Source of the DNA: Aestuariivirga litoralis
GTDB taxonomy: Bacteria > Pseudomonadota > Alphaproteobacteria > Rhizobiales > Aestuariivirgaceae
NCBI RefSeq assembly: GCF_003234965.1
Contig: NZ_QKVK01000002.1
Span: 124,001 to 188,000 of the forward strand
Reading direction: 5' to 3'
DNA: 64,000 bases
Part shown: positions 31,494 through 40,596 of the stretch, piece after piece
Position numbering within the stretch: the first letter of the stretch is position 1
Layout: each line of letters starts with the position of its first letter
The notes under the pieces: model-generated
The model's input: only the letters and a program-made list of their open reading frames with translations
The model's database searches: none
What the model was told of the DNA's origin: nothing
Program-made: the position numbers and the translations under genes

Positions 31494-34400
31494 TCAGAGA
31501 GTGACATTCTCCAAGAGGGATTGCTTTGGTGCAAACGTTTCTAGCAGATTTTTTGTCTTCTGCCAGTTGGCGAGAGTCATTCTCCGGACAGATGGCGTGG
31601 CGCCCGTGGCGGCATCGGCCTCTGCCAGCAGCGAACCATCGAGGCCATGGATATAATGCACCGTGGCCCTGGGGCCGCCGGGCGCGGTGGTGCGGCGCTG
31701 CACCAGCTGTTCCAGCGCGTTATAGGCATATTGCGAGGTCTGGAGCCCGTCTCCGGTGCGGGTGACGCTGACCGGGCGGTTGCGGAGGTTGTAGGCGATG
31801 TCCATGCGCTCTGCCCCCATTACCGCGCTCACCATGTTGCCCGCCGCATCATAGGCGAAGCTGCGGGTGGTGAAGTCGTTGACGCTGGTGGCGGCGAGGC
31901 GGTTGGACGTTGCCGGATAGCGCAGCAGCGTGGTGAGCGGCGCGCCGCCGCCGGGCGGCGTCAGCTCCTCCCGCGCGCGGTCGCCAGTGGGCGTGTAGCC
32001 ATAGGTGAGGCTGCCCCAGGGCCCGCGCGCATAGGCCAGGCGCTGGGCGGCATCATAGGCCAGGCGGATCGACCGCGCGGCGGCGACATTGTCGTTCACC
32101 TCCGTGAGGTTCATGCCGTCGCCATAGGCATAGGACAGATCCGACAGGCGCGCCGTGCCATCGGCGAGCCTGAGCGCGGTGAGGCGGCCGTCGCGGTCAT
32201 AGGCCCGGGTGGCGGCAAGGCCGTTGCCGTGGGTGAGGCGGGTGAGGCGGCTCGACATCGGCGCCCAGGCGAGGCCGCTCGCCACCGTGTCCACCGCCGC
32301 GGTGGCTGTGGCGCGGGTGGTGACGGCGCTGACGCGGCCCACCGCATCGCGGCTGTAGCCCACCACGCGGCCCGAGGGATAGCCAATGGCAGTGAGGCGC
32401 CCGGCGGCATTGTAGCCATAGCGCGTCACATAGGACTTGCCGGCGATGACGCGGCGCTCCGCCACGATGCGGCCCAGCGCATCATAGCTGCGCGACAGGC
32501 TGCCGGACTGATCGGTGATGCCGGTGAGGCGGCCCAGCCCCTTGTTGCCATTGCGGGCGTCGTCATAGCCGTAGGTGACGTCTTGCGCAGGATCGGCGGG
32601 GTGGGCCTCCTTCAGCAGGCGGCCGCCCCCGTCATAGGTCAGCACGGTGACGATGCCACGCGGATCGGTGACGCGGACGGGAAGGCCGCGCTCATCGCGC
32701 ATGATGACGGTGGTGCCGACATCCGGCCCGCTTTCCGCAATGACCTCGCCGAAGCCGTTGCGGACATAGGTGGTGGTGAGGCCGCGCGGATCCCGATAGG
32801 CGGTGATCTGGTCCTGCGCGTCACGCATGAGTTCGACGCGGGCGCCCGTCTCGTCGATGAGCTTGGCGAGACGCTGCAACCCATCATAGGAATAGCCGAA
32901 GAGGCCGCCACGCGGGTCCTTCACCTCGGTGAGGTTGTCGGTGCGGTCATAGGCGAAGGCCGTCTGCTGGCCGGCAGCGCCGATCGAGCGCATGAGCCGG
33001 CCGAGCTCGTCGAACAGGGCCGACTGCTGGCGGACGATGGCGCCCGAGGCGGACTTCACCATGCGCGAGGTCTGATCGCCATTGGCATTGTAGCCATAGT
33101 CGATGCGCTCACCCAGATTGTTGGTGACGGTGGCGAGCCAGCGCGCATCGTTCCAGCCATAGCGCAGGAAGGACCCGTCCGGCGCCGTCACCTGCGTGAC
33201 TTGGCCCACGGCATCATAGGCGATGACGGTGCGCGCCTGGCCGGCACCCGGATTGACGGTGACCGTGGTGAGCCGCCCGCGCGCATCATAGGCCATGGCG
33301 GTGACGACGCCGTTGGGATCGGTGACGCTCAGCGGCCGGCCCCCGGCATCGAGCGCGGTGACGCGGGTGACGTGGCCCAGCTCATCGGTGACGGAGGTGA
33401 GGTTGCCCGCGGCGTCATAGCCATAGCGGACGGTGTCCGACGGCCCGGGAAGCGGGCCATCGACGGCGGCGAGGAGCTGGATGGCACCCGCCGGCGGGCG
33501 CACGGCATCGACAAGGCGCGCGGTCACGTCGGTCCAGCGGGCGCTGCGGCTGCCAGCCGGCTGGAGTGGAAAGCTGGTGGCGATGCGCAGTGCGACTTGC
33601 CGCGTCCCGGGTGGAATGACGGGGACGACAAACCTGTTGTCACGAAAGGCGACCGTGTCCACGGCGGATGCGAATGAGTTGGTCTTGAGACCGAGGGGGC
33701 GACCCGAGGCATCGAGAAAATCCACCTCGAGATTGACCTCGCCTCCCACTTTATTGGCCCAGGACGAGATTGAAAGATCGAGTCCACGCTGCCCTGCATC
33801 AACCTCACGATAGCGGTCGCGCGGGACAACAAGGCGTTGGCCGACGTGCGAACTTCCCGTCACGGTGTCTGCATTGGTGAAGAAGGTACAGACCTGGCAA
33901 GGCGAGGAAGCTGCCACAGTGACAGGCCCCGCCGGACCTCCGCCCGTCCCCTCCACCACCGTTTCCCAGCCCGCACCGGATGGATCAGAGGCGGAGCCGT
34001 TCACGACTGCAAGGAAGGGATGGGGCGTGGCCGACCCGTCGGACGTCAGCGAAAGGGTGATGTCGTCGATATAGCCATCGTTGTTGCTTCCATCATTCCG
34101 CCAGATGAGGAGGACAATGCGGATGGTCCGCGTTGCTGCGGGAACCGGAGCCGTCCGGCTGAGCGGTGTCCAAGCGACGGGAATGGCCAGGGGGGAGAGG
34201 GTGCTTGCGAGCCGCTGCCCCTCCGCATTCAAAAAGAGAAGACCCACCGCCGCGTAATCACTCGCCGCGCTCCACCGGCCCTGCAGCCACCCCACTGAGG
34301 CGGCCCGCAATCCGGCATCGACTTCGGCAATGTTCCCGGCGGGGATCGCGACATCCTGATAGGCAACAACCCAGGGAGACCTGCTGCCGTAGAAGCAGGG

Positions 34401-36128
34401 GTTGGACGTGTCACAGGGGCTGCTCACCCGCACGCCGAGTATGCCAGTGGTGCTGGTCCAGCCTGTGACCCCCTCGCTTGCCGAGGGGTTGGTGACAGGC
34501 AGGCCAACATCCTCCAGCGCAGGTCCCGTGGGACCGTTCGGCGGCAGGGGAGGCAGGGCAAATGGCAGGTAGCTGTAGCGCGTGCTGCGCACCTCGCCGC
34601 CGGACTTGTAGGGCGCCGCGAGGGAGAGTGTGCTGGTCTCTTTCACTTCGGCGATCTGCCCCGCGCCGTTATAGGTGAACGAGGTGGTGACGCCGGGCCT
34701 TGCGATCATCGTCGGGAGCGGCCTGTTTGCATCCCACGCCGTGGAGCTGGTTTGGGCTTGCGGCGTTCCAACGGCTTCCCGGGTGGCCAGAGGCCGCCCG
34801 CGCCTGTCACGGGTCCACTCGGTGACACGCCCTTCGGCGTCCACGGCGCGGGTGCGGAAGCCATTGGCATCGTAGATGTAGCTGGTATTGCTGGCCACGC
34901 AGTTCGACGTGGCGATGCCATCGACCGCGACGAGCTGGCGCAAGCCGCCGATCACCTTGTGGTAGGTGTACCTTGTCGCACGCCCGAGGGGATTGGTGAC
35001 CGTTACCGTGCCGCCGGCATCGTCATAAGCGAACTCCCAGCGCTCCGCGCCGCCCGCGTGCTCGCTGCTGAGCACCCTGTCCTTGCTGTCATAGGTCCAG
35101 GACGCGAAGCGCACGCCGCGCTCGTCGGTGATGCCCGTCAGCAGAAGGCTCGGCCGCCCGGCGCGGCCGTTGTATTCGTAGCTCACCCTCGGATTGTCGG
35201 CGTCGCTGGGCGTCGCATCGGGATAGATCACGCTGGACAGCGCCCAGAAATCTGTTGCGGCCGTCAACTCCAGGCTGGGAAAGCGGTTCTGGTAGGCATA
35301 GCGGATCATCTGGCCGTCGCTCGCCCGCGCCCTGGAGATGAACCGCGAGGGTGACGGCAGCTGCTCATAATCGAATTCGATCCACCGCCCCAGGGTGTCG
35401 GTGACGCGTGTGGCGAAGTCGCCCGTATAGCTCAGTTTCTGGGTGTAGCCGTCCTGAAAACGGATCTCCGTGAGGACGCTGGTGCGAAGGCCGTCGGACC
35501 GGTATTGCGCGTCCGGCGCATGCGCGGCGGAGTCGAAGACATAGTCGACGTTGCCGGGGGTCCGCAGCACGATCGAATCCCCGGCAATGCTCAGGCTCGC
35601 ATCGAGGTCGCTACGGCTTTGCCAGATCACGCTGCTGGCCCGGTATGACCCACCCCACCGCGGGATCATCGTCCTCCATACGCCGGCTTGCTTGTTGAAG
35701 TGATATTCGAACTGGTCCGGCAGGACCACGTGCACCCAGTCTGCCTGGGCAAGCGTGCTGCCGCTCCACCTCGCACGCGCATCGAAATTCGTGCGCCACC
35801 CGCGTCCGATGCTGGAATAGGGGCTGGCCACCAGCGTGAATGGGCTGCTCGAATAGGTGCGCCTCAGCTCCAGTGGGTGGCTTCCGCCAGAGGACCAGTC
35901 CAGCACCTCCTGGTGCTTCCGGCCGGTCAGCACGTCCACCGGATTGCCCTCGGAGGGCTGGCAGGGCTGCGGTGGCGGCTTGTCAGGGTCAACGCAGCCC
36001 AGGAACTGGTGGACCTCCTGAGAGTCGCAAGGAAAATATGACCCGGCGCTCGCAGGGACCGCCAACAACAGGAACATGAAACAGAGCGCAAACCCACCCT
36101 GCCAAATGCCGAGTGGCATTCTGGCCAT
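31494..36128 (-). CDS. Secreted RHS/YD-repeat protein with a shortened core
   Basis: A 1544-residue protein. Signal peptide at 1-28 (GFALCFMFLLLAVPASA), then SEGNPVDVLTGRKHQEVLDW, the DUF6531-type start of secreted RHS proteins. YD repeats then fill the chain in two blocks, about 200-560 and 920-1480 (for example YDAAGNLTSVTDELGHVTRV). Between them (about 560-900) lie two jelly-roll-like segments with AGNIAEVDAGLRAASVGWLQ and related text. The conserved RHS core begins (YIHGLDGSLLAEADAATGA) but stops about 40 residues later without the usual closing motif or toxin domain. GGGGGGAC precedes the ATG. It is inserted between glnE and the two-component genes. Confidence 0.88.
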   Translation of the reverse strand: MARMPLGIWQGGFALCFMFLLLAVPASAGSYFPCDSQEVHQFLGCVDPDKPPPQPCQPSEGNPVDVLTGRKHQEVLDWSSGGSHPLELRRTYSSSPFTLVASPYSSIGRGWRTNFDARARWSGSTLAQADWVHVVLPDQFEYHFNKQAGVWRTMIPRWGGSYRASSVIWQSRSDLDASLSIAGDSIVLRTPGNVDYVFDSAAHAPDAQYRSDGLRTSVLTEIRFQDGYTQKLSYTGDFATRVTDTLGRWIEFDYEQLPSPSRFISRARASDGQMIRYAYQNRFPSLELTAATDFWALSSVIYPDATPSDADNPRVSYEYNGRAGRPSLLLTGITDERGVRFASWTYDSKDRVLSSEHAGGAERWEFAYDDAGGTVTVTNPLGRATRYTYHKVIGGLRQLVAVDGIATSNCVASNTSYIYDANGFRTRAVDAEGRVTEWTRDRRGRPLATREAVGTPQAQTSSTAWDANRPLPTMIARPGVTTSFTYNGAGQIAEVKETSTLSLAAPYKSGGEVRSTRYSYLPFALPPLPPNGPTGPALEDVGLPVTNPSASEGVTGWTSTTGILGVRVSSPCDTSNPCFYGSRSPWVVAYQDVAIPAGNIAEVDAGLRAASVGWLQGRWSAASDYAAVGLLFLNAEGQRLASTLSPLAIPVAWTPLSRTAPVPAATRTIRIVLLIWRNDGSNNDGYIDDITLSLTSDGSATPHPFLAVVNGSASDPSGAGWETVVEGTGGGPAGPVTVAASSPCQVCTFFTNADTVTGSSHVGQRLVVPRDRYREVDAGQRGLDLSISSWANKVGGEVNLEVDFLDASGRPLGLKTNSFASAVDTVAFRDNRFVVPVIPPGTRQVALRIATSFPLQPAGSRSARWTDVTARLVDAVRPPAGAIQLLAAVDGPLPGPSDTVRYGYDAAGNLTSVTDELGHVTRVTALDAGGRPLSVTDPNGVVTAMAYDARGRLTTVTVNPGAGQARTVIAYDAVGQVTQVTAPDGSFLRYGWNDARWLATVTNNLGERIDYGYNANGDQTSRMVKSASGAIVRQQSALFDELGRLMRSIGAAGQQTAFAYDRTDNLTEVKDPRGGLFGYSYDGLQRLAKLIDETGARVELMRDAQDQITAYRDPRGLTTTYVRNGFGEVIAESGPDVGTTVIMRDERGLPVRVTDPRGIVTVLTYDGGGRLLKEAHPADPAQDVTYGYDDARNGNKGLGRLTGITDQSGSLSRSYDALGRIVAERRVIAGKSYVTRYGYNAAGRLTAIGYPSGRVVGYSRDAVGRVSAVTTRATATAAVDTVASGLAWAPMSSRLTRLTHGNGLAATRAYDRDGRLTALRLADGTARLSDLSYAYGDGMNLTEVNDNVAAARSIRLAYDAAQRLAYARGPWGSLTYGYTPTGDRAREELTPPGGGAPLTTLLRYPATSNRLAATSVNDFTTRSFAYDAAGNMVSAVMGAERMDIAYNLRNRPVSVTRTGDGLQTSQYAYNALEQLVQRRTTAPGGPRATVHYIHGLDGSLLAEADAATGATPSVRRMTLANWQKTKNLLETFAPKQSLLENVTL

Positions 36129-36272
36129 GACCGTCCCCCCGATGAAAACACGCTCTTGAGAAGCTCAGCGGCTGCGGCGGAGCTTCCGTCACCGGCGCAA
36201 TGGCCGTGGAGTGCACCTTGGGGGAAGTTCTTAACTTATGTCAAATTGGGTAAAGGTTTTCACGTAAAATAA

Positions 36273-37655
36273 TTATTCACGTCCCGTCGGCAGCACCAGC
36301 CGCGCCCTTAGTCCCGGCGCGTTGTCTTCCAGCATCAGCGTGCCCTTGTGGAGCTTCATGACGCCGGAGACGAGGCTGAGGCCCAGGCCGTTGCCGGGCT
36401 TGCTGCGGCTTTCGTCGAGGCGGACGAAGCGTTCCGTCACCCTGCTGCGGTCGGCTTCGGGGATGCCGGCGCCGTGGTCGGCCACGGTGATCACCACCTT
36501 GTCGTCGTCCCGCGTGCCGGTGAGCGTGATGCGCGGCGTCTCGCCGTCGCGCGCGCCGTATTTGAGCGCGTTGTCGAGCAGGTTGGTGAGCGCCTGCGCG
36601 AGGAGCTGGCGGTCGCCCTGCACCTGGAGGCCAGGCGCGGCGCTGGCGGTGAGCGTGCCGCCCTCCTCCTCCGCCATCGGCTCATAGAGTTCGGCGACAT
36701 CGGCGATGAGTTCGCTCACGTCGACGGCGACGAGACCGCTGCGCGCCTGGCCGGCCTCGGCGCGGGCAATCGAGAGGAGCGCGTTGAAGGTGTCGAGCAG
36801 GCGGTCGGATTCATCCACCGTGTTCTCGAGGGCGGCGCGGTATTCGGCCTCGCTGCCGGAGCGCAGTGCCGCCTCGACGCGGGCCTTGATGCGGGTAAGC
36901 GGCGTCTTCAGGTCATGCGCGACATTGGAGGAGACCTCCTTCATCGCGCCCATCAGGCTTTCGATCTGCTCCAGCATCTCGTTCAGCGCCAGCGCCAGCC
37001 GGTCCAGCTCGTCGTTGGAACCCGAGACCGGCATGCGGCCCGACATGTTGCCGGCCATGATCGATCGGCTGGCATCGGTGATGGCATCGACGCGGCGCAG
37101 GAAGTTGCGGCTCATCAGCAGGCCGCCGCCGAGGCCCAGCACGAGGGCGATGGCAAGGGCATAAAGGATCGATTGCCGGATGATGGTGGCGAACTGCCGG
37201 AGCGATTCCACGTCGCGTCCGACGATGAGTTTGAAGCCGCCGGGCAGCACGGTGTAGAAGGCGCGCGCCACGTGGTTCTCGCGCACCGCGCCTTTTTGCA
37301 CCTGGAGGGGAAACTCGATCCAGCTCGAATCCTCCTTGGGCACGGTCGGCAGGTCGTCGAGATTGCCGGCGATGCGCTGGCCGGCGGGTGCGGCGAGGAG
37401 ATAGACCGAGCCCGTGTCGTCCGCACTGCGGCGCTGCACCGTGTCGAGGATGCCGCTCAGGCCGCGCAGCTGGTACTGGTCGGAGAGCGCCTGCACCTCG
37501 GCCTGGATCGTGTAGTCCGTCTGCTCCTGCAGCAGCACGGCGGTATTGAGGTAGACGTAACCCAGAAGGGCCGCGACCGAGACCGCGAACAGAATGAGGT
37601 ACAGCGCCGCCAGGCGGAAGGTGGAGGTGCGGAGGAGCTTGGCGCGCGCCGTCAC
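36273..37655 (-). CDS. Sensor histidine kinase paired with the degP-linked regulator
   Basis: A 460-residue kinase with a membrane span near 13-38, a periplasmic domain of about 120 residues, a second span near 165-182, HAMP, the H-box SNVAHDLKTPLTRIKARV (His near 247), and an ATPase domain with DHGAGIP and GNGLGLSLV. It lies 7 bp after its response regulator gene, which in turn follows degP, an envelope protease. This suggests an envelope-stress signal, as with CpxA. AT-rich DNA follows its stop. Confidence 0.92.
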   Translation of the reverse strand: MTARAKLLRTSTFRLAALYLILFAVSVAALLGYVYLNTAVLLQEQTDYTIQAEVQALSDQYQLRGLSGILDTVQRRSADDTGSVYLLAAPAGQRIAGNLDDLPTVPKEDSSWIEFPLQVQKGAVRENHVARAFYTVLPGGFKLIVGRDVESLRQFATIIRQSILYALAIALVLGLGGGLLMSRNFLRRVDAITDASRSIMAGNMSGRMPVSGSNDELDRLALALNEMLEQIESLMGAMKEVSSNVAHDLKTPLTRIKARVEAALRSGSEAEYRAALENTVDESDRLLDTFNALLSIARAEAGQARSGLVAVDVSELIADVAELYEPMAEEEGGTLTASAAPGLQVQGDRQLLAQALTNLLDNALKYGARDGETPRITLTGTRDDDKVVITVADHGAGIPEADRSRVTERFVRLDESRSKPGNGLGLSLVSGVMKLHKGTLMLEDNAPGLRARLVLPTGRE

Positions 37656-37662
37656 TTAAGCG

Positions 37663-38394
37663 TCACTTGTCGCGGATCATGTAGCCCGCACCGCGCACCG
37701 TCTGCAGGATGGGCTCGTCATGGCCCTTGTCGATCTTGGCGCGCAGCCGCGAGATGTGGACGTCGATGACGTTGGTCTGCGGGTCGAAGTGATAGTCCCA
37801 GACATTCTCCAGCAGCATGGTGCGGGTCACGATGTGGCCGGCATTGCGCACCAGGTATTCGAGCAGCTTGAACTCGCGCGGCTGCAGCAGGATGGGCTTG
37901 CCGGCACGCGTCACCGTGCGGGTCAGGAGGTCGATCTCGAGGTCGGCCGCCTTCAGCCTTGTCGCCTGCGGGGCTTCCTTGGCGCGGTGGCCGAGGTTCT
38001 CGACGCGGGCAATCAGCTCGGCGAAGGCATAGGGCTTGCCGAGATAGTCGTCGCCGCCGGCGCGCAGGCCCTTCACCCGCTCGTCGACATCGGCGAGCGC
38101 GGAGAGGATCAGCACCGGGGTCTGGATGTTGTGCTCGCGGAGCTTCCGGATGATGGTGAGGCCATCGATCCTGGGCAGCATGCGGTCGACGATCAGCACA
38201 TCGTGCACGGCCTCGAGCGCCAGGCCAAGGCCTTCCTCGCCATCGGCGGCGTGGTCGGCGACATGGCCGGCCTCGGCCAGGCCCTTCACCAGCCAGCTGG
38301 CGGCTTCGCGGTCGTCTTCGATGACTAGGATGCGCATGGCGGTACGGGCGGGGCTTGCTGTCCAGACGTGGGAATCGTGCTCACTAACTTGCAT
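37663..38394 (-). CDS. OmpR-family response regulator
   Basis: Receiver domain with the acidic pair in VIEDDRE, the phosphorylation Asp in VLIVDRMLPRIDG, and the Lys in YLGKPYAF. The C-terminal winged helix includes LLQPREFKLLEYLVRNAGHI and NVIDVHISRLRAKID. The ATG at 38394 has GGAGAT 7 bp upstream and gives 243 residues; the family-typical start MRILVIEDD at 38337 (224 residues) has no ribosome site. It is the partner of the kinase gene 7 bp downstream and follows degP. Confidence 0.93.
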   Translation of the reverse strand: MQVSEHDSHVWTASPARTAMRILVIEDDREAASWLVKGLAEAGHVADHAADGEEGLGLALEAVHDVLIVDRMLPRIDGLTIIRKLREHNIQTPVLILSALADVDERVKGLRAGGDDYLGKPYAFAELIARVENLGHRAKEAPQATRLKAADLEIDLLTRTVTRAGKPILLQPREFKLLEYLVRNAGHIVTRTMLLENVWDYHFDPQTNVIDVHISRLRAKIDKGHDEPILQTVRGAGYMIRDK

Positions 38395-38418
38395 GTTCCA
38401 TCTCCGGTGAAAAGGGGG

Positions 38419-38515
38419 GCGCGGAGGAGGAGGTCCGGGGGTGGACCACCCTCCTCCGCGCGGGAAAGGCACGCGAGACGCGGAGCGGGGGGTTGGGGCG
38501 TTGTCCGCGTGCCTT
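38419..38515. other. Two strong inverted repeats between degP and the regulator gene
   Basis: GCGCGGAGGAGG (38419-38430) pairs perfectly with 38450-38461, and AAGGCACGCG (38466-38475) pairs with 38506-38515. On the minus strand the first is followed by CCCCCC-TTTT, a moderate terminator; the second has no U-run. They may reduce read-through from degP into the two-component genes or stabilise the degP mRNA end. Confidence 0.45.
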
Positions 38516-38534
38516 CTACCGTCACCGCCGGGGA

Positions 38535-40037
38535 TCAGCCCTTGGCGGTGGGCAGCGCGATGAAGCGCTGGCCGTCGTCGGTCTTCACCAGGATGAGGAC
38601 CTTCTTCTTGTCGTTGGCCTTCAGCGCGGCGCGCACGTCGGACGGCGCGTGCACTTCCTGGCCAGCCACCTCGAGGATGGTGTCACCGGCCTTGAGGCCC
38701 ATGTCGGCCGCAGCCGAGCCCTCGGCGACATCGGTCACGGTGACGCCGGGGCCATCCTCGGCGGGCGCGACCTTGAGGCCGAGTGCGGAGAGCGACACGG
38801 ACTTGTCGGCCTCTTCCTTGGGCGCGTCCTTCGATGCCATCTTCTTGTCGTCCGGCATGGTGCCGATCTTGACGTCGAGGTCGATGGTCTTGCCGTCGCG
38901 GACGACGGTGAGCGGCACCGAGTCACCCGGCTTGATGCCGGCGACCTTGCGCGAGAGATCGCGCGAGTCGCTCACATCCTTGCCGTCGATCTTCAGGATG
39001 GTGTCACCCTGCTTCACGCCGGCGGCGAGTGCGGGTGAGTCTTCCGTGACGTCGGCGACGATGGCGCCCTTGGCATCCTTCAGGCCCAGGCTCTCGGCGA
39101 TGTCTTCCGTCACCGGCTGGATCTGCACACCCAGCCAGCCGCGGGTGACCTTGCCGTTCTCCTTCAGGCTGTCGATGATGTTCTCGGCGGTCGAGGCCGG
39201 GATGGCGAAGCCGATGCCGACGGAGCCGCCCGAGGGCGAGAAGATGGCGGTGTTGATGCCGACGACTTCACCCTCGAGGTTGAAGGCGGGGCCGCCCGAG
39301 TTGCCGCGGTTGATAGCGGCGTCGATCTGCATGAAGTTGTCGTAGGGGCCCGAGCCGATGTCGCGGCCCAGCGCCGAGACGATGCCGGTGGTCACCGTGC
39401 CGCCGAGGCCGAAGGGGTTGCCCACCGCCATCACCCAGTCGCCGACGCGCGGCTCGTCCTTGGTGAAGGACACGTAGTCGAACTTCTTGTCCTTGGCGTC
39501 GATCTTGATGAGCGCGAGATCCGTCTTGGGATCGGTGCCGATCACCTCGGCCTTGTACTCGGTGCCGTCCTTCATGGTCACCGACACCTGGTCGGCGTCC
39601 TTGACGACGTGGTTGTTGGTCACCGCATAGCCATCGGCCGAGATGATGAAGCCGGAGCCCATCGCCATGCCGCCATTGGGGTGGGAGTCCTCGCCATCAC
39701 CGCCCTGGTCGCCCTGGCCCATGCCCGGCATGTTCCTGAACTGCGGGAACTGCTTGAAGAAGTCTTCCATGCCGTTCGGCATGCCGCGCTTGCCCTGGGC
39801 CTGGTCCTCGCCGGTGGCGGCGGCATTGGCATACTTCACCTGCACGCTGACGACGGCCGGCATGACGCGGTCGACGAGGTCGGCGAAGCCCTTGGACGGA
39901 TCGACCGCGGCAGCCTGCAGCTGGTTCTGCGCGGTGGCGGGGGTGGAGGGGAGAACCGACGCGGCGGTCACGAAAGCCGTGGCAGCCATGAGGCCGGCAG
40001 CGAAAGCTCCGAGCGTCTTGTTCTTTGCAGAGGACAT
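38535..40037 (-). CDS. degP: Periplasmic serine protease, Do/DegP family
   Basis: A 500-residue HtrA protease/chaperone. Signal peptide (GAFAAGLMAATAFVTAASV, cleavage near ATA). The catalytic His is in NNHVVKDADQ, the Asp in TDLALIKID and the Ser in RGNSGGPAFN. Two PDZ domains occupy the C-terminal half (GWLGVQIQPV and ALGLKVAPAE regions). It degrades misfolded envelope proteins. The start at 40037 (MSSAKNK) has GGAG 9 bp upstream, so the 5 extra codons above it are probably not used. It lies after the cytochrome c maturation operon and before a two-component system. Confidence 0.94.
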   Translation of the reverse strand: MSSAKNKTLGAFAAGLMAATAFVTAASVLPSTPATAQNQLQAAAVDPSKGFADLVDRVMPAVVSVQVKYANAAATGEDQAQGKRGMPNGMEDFFKQFPQFRNMPGMGQGDQGGDGEDSHPNGGMAMGSGFIISADGYAVTNNHVVKDADQVSVTMKDGTEYKAEVIGTDPKTDLALIKIDAKDKKFDYVSFTKDEPRVGDWVMAVGNPFGLGGTVTTGIVSALGRDIGSGPYDNFMQIDAAINRGNSGGPAFNLEGEVVGINTAIFSPSGGSVGIGFAIPASTAENIIDSLKENGKVTRGWLGVQIQPVTEDIAESLGLKDAKGAIVADVTEDSPALAAGVKQGDTILKIDGKDVSDSRDLSRKVAGIKPGDSVPLTVVRDGKTIDLDVKIGTMPDDKKMASKDAPKEEADKSVSLSALGLKVAPAEDGPGVTVTDVAEGSAAADMGLKAGDTILEVAGQEVHAPSDVRAALKANDKKKVLILVKTDDGQRFIALPTAKG

Positions 40038-40149
40038 TTCCTTGGTCTCCATCGAGGTTGTTGTTCGATGGGTCCAAGCTAGGTATCCGCCCCTTACGGT
40101 GACCTGTCCGGAAGATGAAACTTCGGTAAGTCTTGCGGCAGGCCCGAGG

Positions 40150-40596
40150 CTATTGCAGGGCGCGTTCGAGGGCGCGCTTCTCGTCCTCGGTCAAAGGTGT
40201 CTCCGGCGCCACCTGGGAGCGTTTGCGGCGCAGCAGCATGGCCCCGCCGGCGATCAGCAGCACGGCAAAGGGGGTGCCCCAGAGAATCAGCGTCTCGCGC
40301 TCGAAGCGGGGCTTCAGCAGCACGAACTGGCCATAGCGCTCGACGATGTAGTCCAGCACCTGCTCGTTCGTCTTGCCCGCCGTGATCTGCTCGCGCACCA
40401 AGGTCCGCAGGTCCTTGGCGAGGGGAGCCTCGGAATCATCGATCGACTGGTTCTGGCAGACGAGGCAGCGCAGCTGGGCCGAAACGGCGCGCGCACGCTG
40501 CTCGAGGGCGGGATCCTTCAGTTGCTCATCGGGGGTCAGCGCCAGGGCGGGCTGCACCGCGACGAGCAGGGCCAGAATGGCAAGGAGCTTCCTCAT
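40150..40596 (-). CDS. ccmH: Cytochrome c maturation protein CcmH/CycL
   Basis: A 148-residue thiol-disulfide protein: signal peptide at 1-20, the redox motif R-C44-LV-C47-QNQSI, and one membrane span near 103-122 followed by a charged tail. It keeps the apocytochrome c CXXCH reduced for heme attachment. Its ATG overlaps the ccmF stop (ATGA). Last gene of the ccmIEFH (cycHJKL) operon. Confidence 0.95.
   Translation of the reverse strand: MRKLLAILALLVAVQPALALTPDEQLKDPALEQRARAVSAQLRCLVCQNQSIDDSEAPLAKDLRTLVREQITAGKTNEQVLDYIVERYGQFVLLKPRFERETLILWGTPFAVLLIAGGAMLLRRKRSQVAPETPLTEDEKRALERALQ

Noticed and set aside
31647-33677. 676-codon open frame on the plus strand
   Set aside because: Repetitive because it is antisense to the YD repeats of the RHS gene.
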